A program made the translations under genes and the position numbers. DNA of 64,000 bases from Lentinus brumalis (taxonomy: Eukaryota; Basidiomycota; Agaricomycetes; Polyporales; Polyporaceae): the NCBI GenBank assembly GCA_001792895.1, contig MARA01000027.1:310001-374000 (forward strand). Reading direction: 5' to 3'. Every line of letters begins with the position of its first letter. The first letter of the stretch is position 1. The notes under the pieces were generated by a model. It did no database searches. It had not been told where the DNA came from and saw nothing but the letters and a program-made list of their open reading frames with translations. Below, piece after piece: positions 1-11,781 of the stretch.

Positions 1-84
1 AAGGGAGAGCCCATCTTCATGGAGGTTCTCGCTCGCAAGATCGCGGAAGAAATGCAAAAGTACATCGTACGTACCTTTGACTAA
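1..84 (+). CDS. C-terminal or internal exon of an unidentified gene
   Basis: An open frame enters from the left edge and reads 27 residues, including EPIFMEVLARKIAEEMQKY, to a TAA at 82-84. A good donor (gtacgt) follows the ATC codon at 70-72, so this may be an internal exon whose intron ends near the tatgcag at 133-139. A second open stretch continues from there to the stop at 352-354 (it includes RNMPVRLNQLALRGVQ). I do not recognise the family from so little sequence. The reading frame looks coding, but the product cannot be named. Confidence 0.3.
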   Translation, partial: KGEPIFMEVLARKIAEEMQKYIVRTFD

Positions 85-1535
85 TTCAACCTGCATGATC
101 TTAACATGCCGCCGTTCGGCCCGTTCCATATGCAGGTCAGAGAGCAGCGGGCGCAAACACCCTTGATTTACCGCAACATGCCCGTCCGGCTCAACCAGCT
201 CGCCTTGCGCGGGGTCCAGCTTATCTCCGACGGCTCTTGGGCGCCGATCTTCATGATTTTTACCTTGCCCGACCCTCGGGGCCCTCCTGCAATTAGTGGG
301 GACGGGCAATCGCTGCCAGTGGCAAACAGGCGCCACTTGCAAGTCACTAATTGAATTAGTGACTTGCCCGTGGCTGGCATGGTCATGCCAGTACACGCGC
401 AGGAGGACGGTCCTTCCTCCTTCCTCGGTTCGGTGTTCGGCTTCCCTTTGCGTCTCTTGCTCGGTAGGACCTCTGGGGTCTGGTGCCGTACTACAGTTCG
501 TACTACAGCCCTCCGGGTTGTCTGGTTCCGTAGGCTATCTTTCGGCCGGTCCTGTTGTCAGCATCTAGGTCTGGCGATATGTCTCATCCATGGCGCTAGT
601 GCCTCGAGGGGACGATACGGCGGCGATACAGCCTCACCTTCTTCCTCCGACCGATATACGACCAGCTTCGTTTCGGGCCGCCTGCTCTGACTTACATTAG
701 GGTACATCCTTGCATGTATCACGGAGATTGATTGACGATAACATGGGATCCAGTTTGTGATAAGTAAATATAAGTTCGGTGAAAGCAGTGGCATATGCTT
801 TGATCCGACCGTGACGTCTTCCATTTTGTACGTGCAGTGTTTGGTTTCTCGTCTTCCCACAAACCACCTTAAATGACTCTTCTACGGACAGGGTTATCGT
901 TAGATTGAGGCACGATAGGACAGCTGCTCCCGGGTCTGACCACAAGATGCCTGGCTTCTGCGTTCGCCCGTAGCACTCGCTGTCCAGCAGATCTAGAGGC
1001 GATGTTGACCATGGATGAGCGGTGAGTCTTCCGTTGTCCTCGTCGCCAAAACTCATCGGGAACAGCCATTGACGAGTTACCCCTCGACTACATATCGCCG
1101 GATTCTCTAGCCCAGGAGATGCAGGGTTCCCTGAACATGTCGGCTCAAGCAGAAATCGCGGCGATCGTCTCTGAGGAGGACGGTCTGTGCGTTCGCTCTC
1201 TCGTCTCTTATCCTGAGTCCTGTCTCACGTGCGCGACTTGCACCGTCAGCTTCACCTACTGTGCTATGGCAGCTATAGGTGCGCCTCTCGCCTCTAACCC
1301 ATGTATACCTTGCTTAGATCTCAAGTTCGTCACACCGGAGGTCATCCCGTTGTTCGGGTGCACTTTGGTAGACTCGGCCAGTCCCCAGCTGGCTCTCGTG
1401 TGAGTCCGCGTTCTCTTCGCACCTCCGGGGCGTTGCTGATGCACCCTGTATGCGTTATCGTTCAGATGTCAGTGCATTGTCCTCCTGACAGCCACGCTCC
1501 TACAGTATAAGCTGACTCTGGAAAACATTTTGCAG
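85..1535. other. No convincing gene; contains a foldback hairpin
   Basis: Apart from the possible exon to about 354 and the hairpin at 339-390, open frames here are short and on both strands, with no recognisable domain. Sequence from about 1,010 may hold the degraded 5' exons of the membrane-protein remnant that follows. Confidence 0.4.
339..390. repeat. Foldback hairpins
   Basis: Positions 339-367 form a near-perfect palindrome: a 14-bp stem (GCAAGTCACTAATT) around a single central G. A further GCCAC/GTGGC pairing at 332-336 and 370-374 lengthens the structure. Immediately after it, 375-390 is a second inverted repeat, TGGCATG and CATGCCA separated by two bases. No target duplication or coding capacity was found. 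Confidence 0.6.
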
Positions 1536-1870
1536 TCGCGATCGTCGCACGAGTAACCCTCATCGCCGCGGATGTGATGCTGATTGTCATCACCTGGGTG
1601 AAGCTCTCCCGTCGGAGCGGCGGAGGCGGAGGTTCCTTCGCCCATGTGCTCCTACGAGATGGTGAGCATTTCCCTGACTATCGCGGTTCCGAGCTGCGCT
1701 GACACCATATTTCTGCGTCCTTAGGCACAATTTACTTCATGTGAACGGGCTGCGTCCCTACCATTCCCTGTCATGCGCAATCCACTGAGGTGCGGCGTCC
1801 GCAGACGCCTGCTCATACTGAACACCCTGCACCTCGCTTTCACGGTCGCTTCGGTGAGTCCCCGTCGAAC
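1536..1870 (+). pseudogene. Remnant of a DUF6533-type membrane protein
   Basis: An exon at 1536-1661, bounded by tgcag and gtgagc, encodes a hydrophobic segment (VTLIAADVMLIVITWVKLSR) followed by a Ser/Phe-rich stretch and LLRDG. This is the arrangement seen in the large basidiomycete family of multi-pass membrane proteins with an N-terminal DUF6533 domain. The next exon begins at 1725 with GTIYFM but meets TGA at once. The expected continuation (LLILNTLHLAFTV) is present in another frame near 1809-1850, so the gene appears frame-broken. The 5' exons are not identifiable with confidence. Function of the family is unknown. Confidence 0.42.
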
Positions 1871-3268
1871 TTCGGCGTTCGCGCAGTCTCGCGCCCGTCG
1901 CTCCACGCGCGTGTGTCTGTCTCCAGATTGCGACGCCAGTGGTCAGGCCCGTCAGCAACGTCATAGCGTTCTCGGAACCGTGAGCCCTCAGCACCGAGCA
2001 CCGAGCGCCTCTGCACCTCTGCTCGACTTCCCTCCACTTATGTCGCTGACGCGTGTCCTTGCAGCCTGACGGCCATATTAGAAGAGCTCGACAGCCGCAT
2101 CGTGAGTGCCAAGTACGATCATAGGCGTCCCGAACGCGTTTAGTGAGATGATATCGCCTGTTAGTGTGTCGGAATCAGTCGGGCATGTCGACTTGAAGGG
2201 CGATATGTGGCAGAGTACGCACCGTATCTCATATTCAATCAATGTAGGTACAGCGCAATGTCCTTCCGGGGTACATCGAGGGCACTTCCGATGACCGGCC
2301 TGCCTGCGGGCCCCGGTGGAAGCGGAAAACGTGAATTTCGTGCAGACGATCGTCGAGTCTAGATGAATCCGAGCAAACACAAGACGAGAAGAATAGGTTA
2401 GGTAGAAAACATGTCCTCGGGTAAGTATGCCATGGCTTTGGTGCAGCTTCGGATGAGTGGCGGGGAAGGACTCGAAGGCGTCATCTGTTGCCGCCGTTTG
2501 TACTACTACTAAAGAAAAGCGTATGCTGCGACATATGAACTGTAGATAGGAGCATGAGTGGCGACACGAATGGCTGCTTCAAGACACGGCCTGACTTGCA
2601 GGCAATCTCGTGCCTGGGGTACGTGCGAAGCTGCATCTGGACTCAGAGTTTCCAGAAGTTTACGGGCAAAGCTGACGTCAAAGGGAATTGATCAGACATC
2701 ACCGAAGATGCTGGTGCACGGTGTAGGTACTAGAGTAAGTTCGATCTCACGTACCTAGACTCACTGGCACATGCCAATCAGCCCGCTATCTCGAGAGTCG
2801 AGAGACAAACAGGACGGAGAGAATAAGAGCCTGGCGCGGATCCGGACGGCTTACCGCTGTCGCGTGGCTGCCACGTGCGCCTGACCTCCCTCTCATTCCT
2901 TCGTCGATCGCCTCTGTCTCACCCGCTACGGACTGAACATGACACGACAGGACGCCACCGCTAATGGCCTATCTGCGAGGCCGACATCAGAGTGCCTCGG
3001 GACAACCCCGCCACGCAGGCTCCAACACTGACGCGACAACTCGAACTCGAACGCAAGTCTCCAGCTATCGCCCAGGCTCCTAAAACCAGCGTCCGGCATG
3101 TCCTCCGATCGTACGACCGCGTCTTACCACTACCCACGTGTACATCACGATGCACAACTTCTCTGGCTGTGTCTCCTATATTGGAAGACACGCACGTCGT
3201 CGAACTTCGAAGTAGTCCTTCTCGCTTCTCACCCGCCCATCCGTGTTCCGTCTCTTCTGTTCTGTACG
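1871..3268. other. Intergenic; no supported gene
   Basis: Only short open frames without domains. The first 400 bases may contain more decayed exons of the membrane-protein remnant. The last 300 bases are the upstream region of the DUF6535 gene. Confidence 0.4.
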
Positions 3269-5958
3269 ATGGCCGAGAACATTGGTATGGCCTCGAGAAT
3301 GGCTGGCAATTCCGCAGACACCGCAGACACAACAGAAGGCCAATTCCGTGAGCCAGACAACTCAGCCGGCGGCGGCGGCACAGGCGGGAATACACCACCG
3401 GAGGACCGTGTGCAGGTGAGACTGCTTATCCTTCCTCGCCCTCGCTCAGGACGTAGAGCTGACGCGGACGACGCAGCCACCAAAGGAGGCAGAAGGCGCG
3501 CGACCTAAATGGGAAATCGCCGAGACTCTCGAGGTCAGTTTGGGTTGGAATGCAACGGACACTGCTAAATGGACGCACAGGAATACTGGGACGCTAGGAG
3601 GACGTTCTTCACCGAAGAGCAGCGCGCGAAGGCCTGGAAGGAGACTGCGGATATTCTGAAGACCTACAGCGACGAGATGGTTGCTCGGTGGAACCAGGAG
3701 ATCGACACCTTACTCGTCTATGTGTGCACGTTCTAAACTTAATTCGCCTGATTGATGTTGCTGAGTGTTTCTCCCGATGTAGGCGGGCTTGTTCTCTGCG
3801 ATTTTGACTGCCTTCAACGTCCAGTCGTACCAGCTCCTAACACCCCCGCCTGCAGTCGATCCCGTCATTATGGCTCTCGAGAGGATCTCAGCGCAGCTCA
3901 GCAGCTTTGCGGTCAATCTTCCCTCCGTCAACTCCACGCAGCCGGCATTCGTTCACTACGATCCCATCCCACCCCGCGCGACACGATGGGCCGTCTGGCT
4001 CAACGCGCTCTGGTTCTCGAGCCTGATCTTCAGTCTCTCTGCCGCTTCCATCGGCATCATGGTCAAGCAGTGGCTCAATGAGTACAGCACTGGGATCTCA
4101 GGAACATCACGGCAGAACGCACGTCTCCGCCAGCTTCGTCTTAACAGTCTGAGGCGATGGCGCGTGAAGGAGATCGTGAGCCTTCTCCCTATGCTCCTTC
4201 AGATCGCCTCAGGGCTGTTCTTTGCTGGGCTGCTAATCCTCTTGTGGAACCTCAATCGCACCGTGGCGACCGTCGGGACCGTCCTCGTCGGGATTCTGGC
4301 CATTTTCTCTTTCCTCACCATCGTTCTTCCCTCAATCACAAAACATTGCCCGTACCTCTCGCCGCCGTCGCGGGCACTGTTTCAGCTCACTCGACCGTTG
4401 CGGAAATTAACAAATCTCTGTCGGTGCCAGCTTTCCTCCTGGATTCTCGGGCGTTATGGCATATCCATATGGCAACTTCAGGCCCGACTCGATCTCAAGG
4501 ACTTCCAGCGCGAGCATCCTCGTGCTTTTGGTCTTTGCTACCTGCTCTGCCCACAGAACGTCTCCGTTGCACTGCGGTGGCGTGGTATGGAACTGTCCCT
4601 TCTCTCCCAGCTCAGCGATAAACTAGACGGCGACATGGTAGCGACCGCATACGCCACCTCTATGGATATCGGCTACCTAGATCATGCTGCTGTCTGCACC
4701 ACGGAGCTCAGCCTCGACATTACCAGACAATGTTTCCAGGCGATCCAGGCGGCAAGTACCGCGCATTGGGGACCCATCGAGTTGCAGTTGCAGATGTGGT
4801 CGGTTCACCCATGCATGTGGAGCGGCTCCCTCATCTCCCTCATGAACGTCTCTGGCAACGACGCTGCGTGGTCACCGTCCACCTTGGCTACCGCGTTGAA
4901 TACCGCCTACGAATCCATCAATGAGCTCAGTCAAAATATCCAGTCAGACGTCCCACGAACACGTTTGCTCTGTGCCGACTTCGTGCGTATCATACGCCAC
5001 TTCAGCCACAGCACACTACCTCCGGGGGCAATGGATGTCAAAGAAGGTATACATAATGACTACCTGCCGAAAGTGATGGAACAGACTCGCGGCATAAACC
5101 TAGGAAAGGATATTCGCCAATACGGTCAGTTCGCCTTAAAGTTGTCCCTGATATGTCCTCCTTTGAGCTAACATGATGATAGTTGTCTCCGCCTTGGTTG
5201 ATGAAGCACTCGAGGGGCTGGGAATGGTCATCATCAATCGTCCATACATCCAGCAAGCCCTACACGCTCTTCGATGCATCGTCGACTGCGTCTCTCCAAG
5301 AACGGAGCCAGACTGCAAGTGCGATGATGTAGATTGCATTACGATGCAATCTCAGGCTGTCCGTTTGCTGAAGGCTTTCTCGGACCTCCTATCGCCCTCT
5401 CAAGCGGACGAATACACGGTCTGGATAGACGATGTCCTCTACGAGCTCCGCAAGCATGTGTACCAGAGCACGCATGCATCGCTTTCAAGGGATTGGGCGT
5501 TTGCCGAAGAGTGGATTCAGAAGCTCAAGCGCGAGCTCGACAACTCGAGAGAGGTGTGCATGTCTCGAGCCTGTCCTTGCACACGCTCACTAAATTCCGT
5601 TTCTTCCTTTACATAGAACACGCCTGCCGGCAACGTTGCATCGCCATCTGCGGAGCCAGGGCACTCCCTCCTCCTTGGTGAGGCTTCGAGTGCCGTAATA
5701 TTCCAACCGGCAGACGACGGCGGCGGTGCCTACGCGGAGACCGAACCACCCTTGGACGATTCGTCATTCACATCCACTGCTCCGCCTCCCTCCAATTACA
5801 CGGCGACCGTGGACGCATCTGGGGCCAGCATTTCGGGTGCTGCACAGGGCGATCGGGTTGCCCACTCCCATACACAGACAGAGCTCACAGCCAGGAACAG
5901 ATCCTCCTCTCCCACGTTCATACCTCTACTGTCTTCGGGTGGCTCCGACATATCTTGA
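3269..5958 (+). CDS. DUF6535 domain membrane protein
   Basis: Six exons are predicted: 3269-3415, 3477-3533, 3581-3721, 3783-5124, 5183-5553 and 5617-5958, all with GT-AG borders and compatible phases. The N-terminus is polar. Exons 3-4 then give the family signature, a WDARRTFFTEEQ-like helix, EIDTLLVY and AGLFSAILTAFNVQSYQLL, followed by hydrophobic segments near WAVWLNALWFSSLIFSLSAA and LLQIASGLFFAGLLILLW. This matches the DUF6535 region found in expanded families of Agaricomycete proteins. The protein is probably multi-pass and membrane-bound. The C-terminus (exon 6) is Ser/Thr/Pro-rich and probably disordered. No biochemical function is known. No lesion was seen. The start ATG was chosen because the frame is open from it and leads into exon 2 in phase. 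Confidence 0.8.
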
Positions 5959-6483
5959 CCATGCGCATCACGCTGTAGCCTGTCGCGGAACCTTTGTGTT
6001 GTCCTGTAGCTACTTCCACGTCCATCACCGTCGTGCTGCCGCTCTTCGCTTTTCCGTCCCGCATACACAGACTCGTGCCAAACACGCATTCTCGTGTACC
6101 TCTCGTAGTCCCGCCGCATCCTTGCAGTCTCTCTACGGTTCGCGTTCTCCATACACGTGATATTTAGTTGTATTCTTCACTCACTCGCCTTCACCCCCTC
6201 TTCGTGTTCACTGTCCGTGCCACGCCCTGAATCACACTCGCAGGAAGAGTTAAACCAATCAAACACGAGGATGTGGCCAGCCGCCAAGTACTTCGTGCCT
6301 ACTACACGCACGACTGCTCTCGTGGAGTCCGGTGACCACGTGCAGTTTATCATTGTGTTTCAGACCGAGCTGTCCTCAACGTGTTTGGATGGGCCACGAA
6401 CCGTTTGATATGCATGTGTGACGTCCGGACTTGGGCCAGAGCAGGTCGACGATGCTGTCCGCGAACACGGAGTCCTGGCGTGA
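5959..6483. other. Intergenic; no supported gene
   Basis: No domain-bearing frame on either strand. The 5' part of the isochorismatase gene would be expected here but is not recognisable. Confidence 0.4.
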
Positions 6484-7018
6484 CCAGGGCCGAACGGACC
6501 GCTCCCGCAGGCAATTCTCGACATGCACCCCGACGCCGCCTTCATCAAGCGCAACGGCAAAGTAAACGCGTGGGACAACGCAGACTTCCGCAAGGCCGTT
6601 GAGGCCACGGGCAAGACGCAAGTCATCCTCGCGGGCATCACGACGGACGTCTGCACGTCCTTCCTCGCCCTCTCGCTCGTCGACGCCGGGTACACGGTGT
6701 TTGCAAACAGCAATGCGTCTGGCACGTCTAACGTGAGGACTGCAGAGGACGCCAACTCTCGCATGTGTGCGGCGGGGGTGCAGCTGCTGTCGACGTTCGC
6801 GGTTGCACTGGAGCTGATTATAATGCGCGACTGGCGCAGCACCCCGGGTGCGCCTGAGCTTCTCCCCTTCTTCAATAAGTGAGTCTCTCTTTATGACTCG
6901 CCTCTCGTGTATTGGGTAGGTGTTACTGATTGAAATACGCAGGTACCTTCCGGAGTACGGTCTTCTCGCCCGTGCGCACGGCGTGGCTGTCACCAACGGT
7001 ACACTGTCGGGTCTCTGA
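6484..7018 (+). pseudogene. Isochorismatase-family hydrolase, 5'-truncated
   Basis: Two exons (to 6880, then 6943-7018; intron gtgagt to acgcag) encode the C-terminal part of a cysteine hydrolase. The family core is clear: GKVNAWDNADFRKAV, then VILAGITTDVCTSFLALSLV, which contains the catalytic Cys of the Asp-Lys-Cys triad, then the typical RDWRSTP and GLLARAHG tail. A TGA lies in frame just upstream (6481-6483). The N-terminal half with the catalytic Asp and Lys could not be found in the preceding 500 bases, so the gene is probably truncated. A distant upstream exon cannot be excluded. Confidence 0.65.
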
Positions 7019-8476
7019 GTGGTCTTGAAACGGGGTTTGAGTCTCTGCGATGGTTGTACAGACCATCTGTCCATCCGTACCGTATAATGTAACATGGATC
7101 CCGCGTGCCGTCTGTCGGTGCTGAGGCTGAAGGTTGGTAGCCTCGTGGCTGCATCGGGCCGCGGGTTCCGCGCGCGCCGGCCGAAAGCGCCGGCATCTCG
7201 AGTCTCGTCATCGACTTCTTCCACGTCGTCGTCGTCGGCTTGTCCCTCGTCGTCGTAGTCGCCGTCGTGGTCGTCGTCTTCCCGCAGTTTCTGCGCATGC
7301 TGGATAGCTCAATGCGTATCGTTGCTTTTTCATCCGTCTCACCTGAGTGCTCGCTTCTGGATCGAACGGCCTGCATCGAGCTCGCCAAGTCTGGACGTTC
7401 TTCGAGTTCATTCACCGGAGAGCGGTCGGGCTATTGCCCTGCGTGCGCGCGACGCACTTCCAGCAAGGTACGTCGTTCTCTGCGAGGTAGTGAGTATTGC
7501 ACAGTTGTCGCTGGAGGACGGTGATATGTGGGGCGTGTACATGTCCGGTGAGTACCGACCGTCCCAGAATGCATGAAACGATGCTCACGCGCTTGTGCAG
7601 CGCAGACGGATCCGACGGCCATACCTTCTCTGACGCGAAGATGGTGTCTTAGAAGTAAGTATGTGTCTTTTGCTGCCGGTGGCCTCATTGTCGTTCCGGC
7701 TCCCGGAGGCAAGATCCTTGCGCCGCTCTTCCCAACTCTTTCCAGATCTTGCTCAAAGCTCGTCTATCAAATAAAATGCGTGTATATGCTGACTATATGC
7801 GTCTTCACTATCGTGTGGCCTGCAGTATGACGGCCTGGCAACACTCTTCAAATGGCGAACCCTTTCGTTGCGCATCCTGCGCTTCCTCACTTTTCTCTCA
7901 TAGAGATGACGACTACCTCCACGGTCACCTCCGGCAAAGGATGTGCGTAGCTGCTACCCTGCGGCGGTGACATTCCAATCACATTGGCTCCCCCATCACC
8001 GCCACCACCATCGACATTCTGCGCAACCGACCACGCTGTCGGCGTGTGTCCTCCGCTCTGCGGACCCCGCATTGCTCATACCTGGCTCGGGTACCTCCGC
8101 TTCGACTACCAGGCGCTAGTTGCTGTGCTGTCCCGCAGTGAACTCGTCGGGTCCTCTTTTTTCGCTCTGTCCGCCCTCTGGTTACGATCATCAAGCGCTG
8201 CGCCAGGCTCATTCCAGGACTGCGCCAGCTCAGACTGCGTCCCCAGTCCTACCGGTGAGTGTCAACGTCGGCGAGAATCACGACACCTCCTGATGCCGTG
8301 CAGTAGTAGATTTACTTCGCCCGCATGATGTCGACTGCGGAGTCGAGCCTACTAGCCAGACCGCAGTACCAGCTCACTGCCGACGCTGCTGCTCGCACGG
8401 CTGTGTGGTGCCTGCGGAGCGGACAACCTACAAAGACCTTCGCATCCCAGTCCGGATGGAATCCAATGTGCTCAGC
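7019..8476. other. Intergenic with GTC-rich stretch; no supported gene
   Basis: A GTC/CGT-rich trinucleotide stretch lies at about 7225-7285 and creates artificial Val- or Thr-rich frames. Elsewhere open frames are short and overlapping, and no family was recognised. Confidence 0.4.
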
Positions 8477-10831
8477 ATGAAGTTCCCGCACGCCCTGTGT
8501 TCGGTTGCGCCACTATTCTGTGGCGGAAAGTTGCTTGGTATCGGAAAGGACGCAGCCGGGTCGCAAGTACGTTCATCAACCCACTCGTGCCGTGGACTCG
8601 CTCACTGACGTATCTGCTGTTAGTCTGTTACTACCGTTCAATGGGGCCCGTGCGATCCTGCCCTGGCTTTGGACTCTGCGCTTCAGTGCGCGTCCTTCGA
8701 AGTTCCCTTGGACTACCACAATCACTCGGTCGGCATGGCGCGACTCGGCCTGGTGAAGGCGAATGCAACACGCGAGCGTCGCGGGACGGTGTTCATGAAC
8801 CCAGGTACGAGATGTCCACAAGACCGGTCCGCCCCATTTGAATCAACCGCTGTGTAGGAGGACCTGGCGTTTCCGGCATCAACGACCTTAATAGTACGAG
8901 CGCCCTGCTGCTGGACCAAACGGGAGGCTACTATGACGTCGTCAGTTGGGATCCACGCGGAGTTGGCACCGTCACGATGTCAGTGTCATACTTAATGATA
9001 CAGATATGCACTTACACCGCATCGCTAATACGACGTTTTACAGACCAGGAGACGTGTTCTGTTTCGACAGTGCTGACGAACAACAAGCATTCTTCAACGG
9101 TACGATCGAGGTCAACGGGATCGAGATGACGGGGAACTTCACGGACCCCGCCGACATACAAAATCTCCTCGCTCAGGCTGGCACAATGCAGAAGCAGTAC
9201 GACGGTCTCGCTCAGCGATGCTCGCAACATTCGGACGGCAAGTACCTGCAGTACGTCGGCACGACCGCTACTGCTCGCGACCTCGCTGCCATGGCAGACG
9301 CTCTCGATGGTCCTGGGAGTCCTGTGAACTACATCGGTCTATCTTACGGAACCATCCTAGGCTCGTGGTTCGTCAACAGTGAGCATCTTCACTTCGACTG
9401 CGTCCCCTGGCTGAATCAAGTACATCTCCTCTCCTACAGTGTTCCCAGAGGTGCGTAGCTAGCCCATTGTTGGCGGAGGAAATTGATTGACATGTGGAGT
9501 AGCGCGTCGGCCGTGTTGTCATTGATGGCGTGGTAGATCCTGTGAGATTTGGTACTGTAGATATAGCCCTGGTATGTCCGCTTGACGTCCAAGGCTGCAA
9601 TGGCACTGACCACTGAGATGCAGTCTGGATGGGGAGCGCAACTGGTCGACGCCGACAAGGTATATGAGGCCTTCTTCACTGGCTGCGCTCTGGCGGGTCC
9701 TGCCGGTTGCCCGATCGCATCAGCAGGCCAGACTCCGGTGGATGTGAACAACAACATACAGGCGTTGCTCCAGGCTGCACACGATGCCGCTAGGGCGAAC
9801 CCTTCCGCACCCGTCACGTCCGGACAGATCCGCGGTACGCTCACGCACACTGCTATCCATGTCCTTGCAAGGACTGACCGAAAACACAGCGCTCTTGCGG
9901 ACGATCATGTACGTTCCGACTACGTGGGGGTGTTCGTAAACACCACGTTGTCGCAATTCGCGCAAGAAGTGCAAGCCGAATCCGGAGGGAACATCACTCG
10001 CCGCAGGAGGTCAGTAGATCTCGGCGACTACTGCATGCTTCTACTGATCCTTGCACAGCATCCGAGGACGCGATGAGAAGGAGACTTTCCCGTACAGTAC
10101 CGAAGCAATCATATGCGGTGACAGCAAAGACAACACAGGCGCGAACATGACCGACGTCTTCGAAGGGATAATCTCAACGTCAAACAATATATCGTCCATG
10201 TGTCAGTGCTTCCGGAGCCCCGTATCCTTCGCGATTAGCTCACGATCTTTGCAGTCGCTGCTGCATGGCCATTCGCGACATATTACTGCCCATTCTGGCC
10301 GGTGCGCGCCGTCGAGCGGTACGAAGGACCTTTCAACAAGACCCTTGCTAATCCGATCGTCGTTATCGGAAATACTGTGAGGATCGAGCAGAGCTTCATA
10401 CATCGCATCCTCTTTGCTGACGAGCGTCCGGGCTAGTTCGACCCTGCGACTCCTTTCTCAGGTGCGAAGGCCGTCGCGGACGAATTGGGGGACCACGCTA
10501 CACTCGTCCGTCTGAACGGCTTTGGAGTGAGTTCCGCACTCGCCGCGCCTGCGATCTAGATGAGCTGATATCGTGCTCTTGTTGCTGTCCTATAGCATAC
10601 CTCCCAAGCAGAACCTTCTGCGTGTATCTCCAACATCATCAGGGCGTACATGGTCAACGGAACCGTGAGTCGTAGCTCGGTCCCATGCGGTCCGTTTCGA
10701 CTGCGACTGATGCGTCTCCACAGCTGCCGCAAGGCGATGAGACTGTCTGCGAGGTGGATGCGGACTTTGAGGTGTTCCCTGGTGTCAACACCTCTGCCAT
10801 CCTCGCCAGCATGCCCGTTATCGACATCTAA
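8477..10831 (+). CDS. Secreted alpha/beta-hydrolase, TAP-like, copy 1
   Basis: First of six long copies. Main exons include 8624-8804 (IQWG-type start, VPLDYHNHSVG), 8858-8978 (GGPGVSG, WDPRGVG), 9044-9378 (nucleophile motif GLSYGTILG), the 11-nt microexon 9440-9450, 9503-9571, and later exons with DPATP (catalytic Asp region) and GFGHTS (catalytic His). The gene ends at TAA 10829-10831. The C-terminus matches the TAP-like domain of secreted tripeptidyl-aminopeptidase-type hydrolases; the substrate is unknown. The first exon (8477-8566) is the least certain part, because its signal peptide is poor. The frame changes at a run of five G (9926-9930): MYVPTTWG reads in one frame and VFVNTTL in the next, so one base appears missing. 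The copy is either broken or misread there. Confidence 0.7.
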
Positions 10832-11781
10832 GTTGTGTCGAGCTTGATCGCATATGACACAGCTTTATTGACATTTGAGCATGTCGACATTACGCATCGC
10901 ACAGCACCATTGGATACTTCCCCACAGCCCAAGTCCGACGAAACAACGATGAGAGAGCTGGTGGCTGGTGAGTTCAGCCCGACAGATGGGCTTGTATTGA
11001 CGCTGTCGATGCCAAGAAACGTGAGACTTCCGCACGCGGAGGACATTGGACAATCGCAGAGCGCCACCAGGGGCGTCGGCTTGATTTTCCCTTGACGTTG
11101 CGCGCTGCAGGATTTCAGTCCCACTCGGTCCTGGTTGACCGAAGCCCACACGCTACAAGCCGGCCCGTTCGCGGCCACCTGGTATGTTGCCATCACAACA
11201 CCGCGATGTGCACATCCGACTCGGGTTCACCTTATGAAGCTGTGCACGTCGAGGCCCGCGAATCAGCGCAAAGTGCTTTTCTCCGGGCTGACCGACAAGG
11301 CATGTAAGCTTTCCTCAGGTGGCGGTACTGAGTCGTATTGACATCCAGAGTTGCTCTTCAGGTCGTCGACATTTGTCTGACTGTCAGACGGTCTTGACAG
11401 TGCTGGGAAATTGTTTGATGTCCATCACACGGGCGGCCTAGATGGCAGCAGATACAACGTGAGATTGACAGCACAGACACGGAGGTCGAGCAACCTCAAT
11501 CGCGTTCCGGACGGCGAAAAGAAGCCTCGCGCGCTCGACACTGTCACTAATTCTTGATGGAGACCGGGTCGGGGCCGTGCTAGGATTGCAGGTAGGTATC
11601 GACTGGGTTTCAATATATGGACAGGACCTTGCGCCCGCGGACCCTATACGAACGCACGCCTCCCCCCTCCAGTCCCGGTGTACATATTGCTACAGCGGAG
11701 CGTCCCGGGTGGCATCTCATCCCTCTCCTTCCTTACAGGCTCTCAGCCGCGACATTCCTTTCCACCACTACTGTCATTGAG
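10832..11781. other. Intergenic; no supported gene
   Basis: Short overlapping open frames on both strands without a domain. This holds the 3' flank of hydrolase copy 1 and the promoter of the glucan-synthesis gene. Confidence 0.4.

Noticed and set aside
7225..7290. Val-rich (plus) or Thr/Arg-rich (minus) open frames that look like a membrane segment
   Set aside because: They arise from a GTC/CGT trinucleotide-rich stretch and have no start, splice context or family match.
10828..11196. Minus-strand 122-residue frame after hydrolase copy 1
   Set aside because: No homology, no upstream promoter or splice context, and overlapping plus-strand frames of equal quality.
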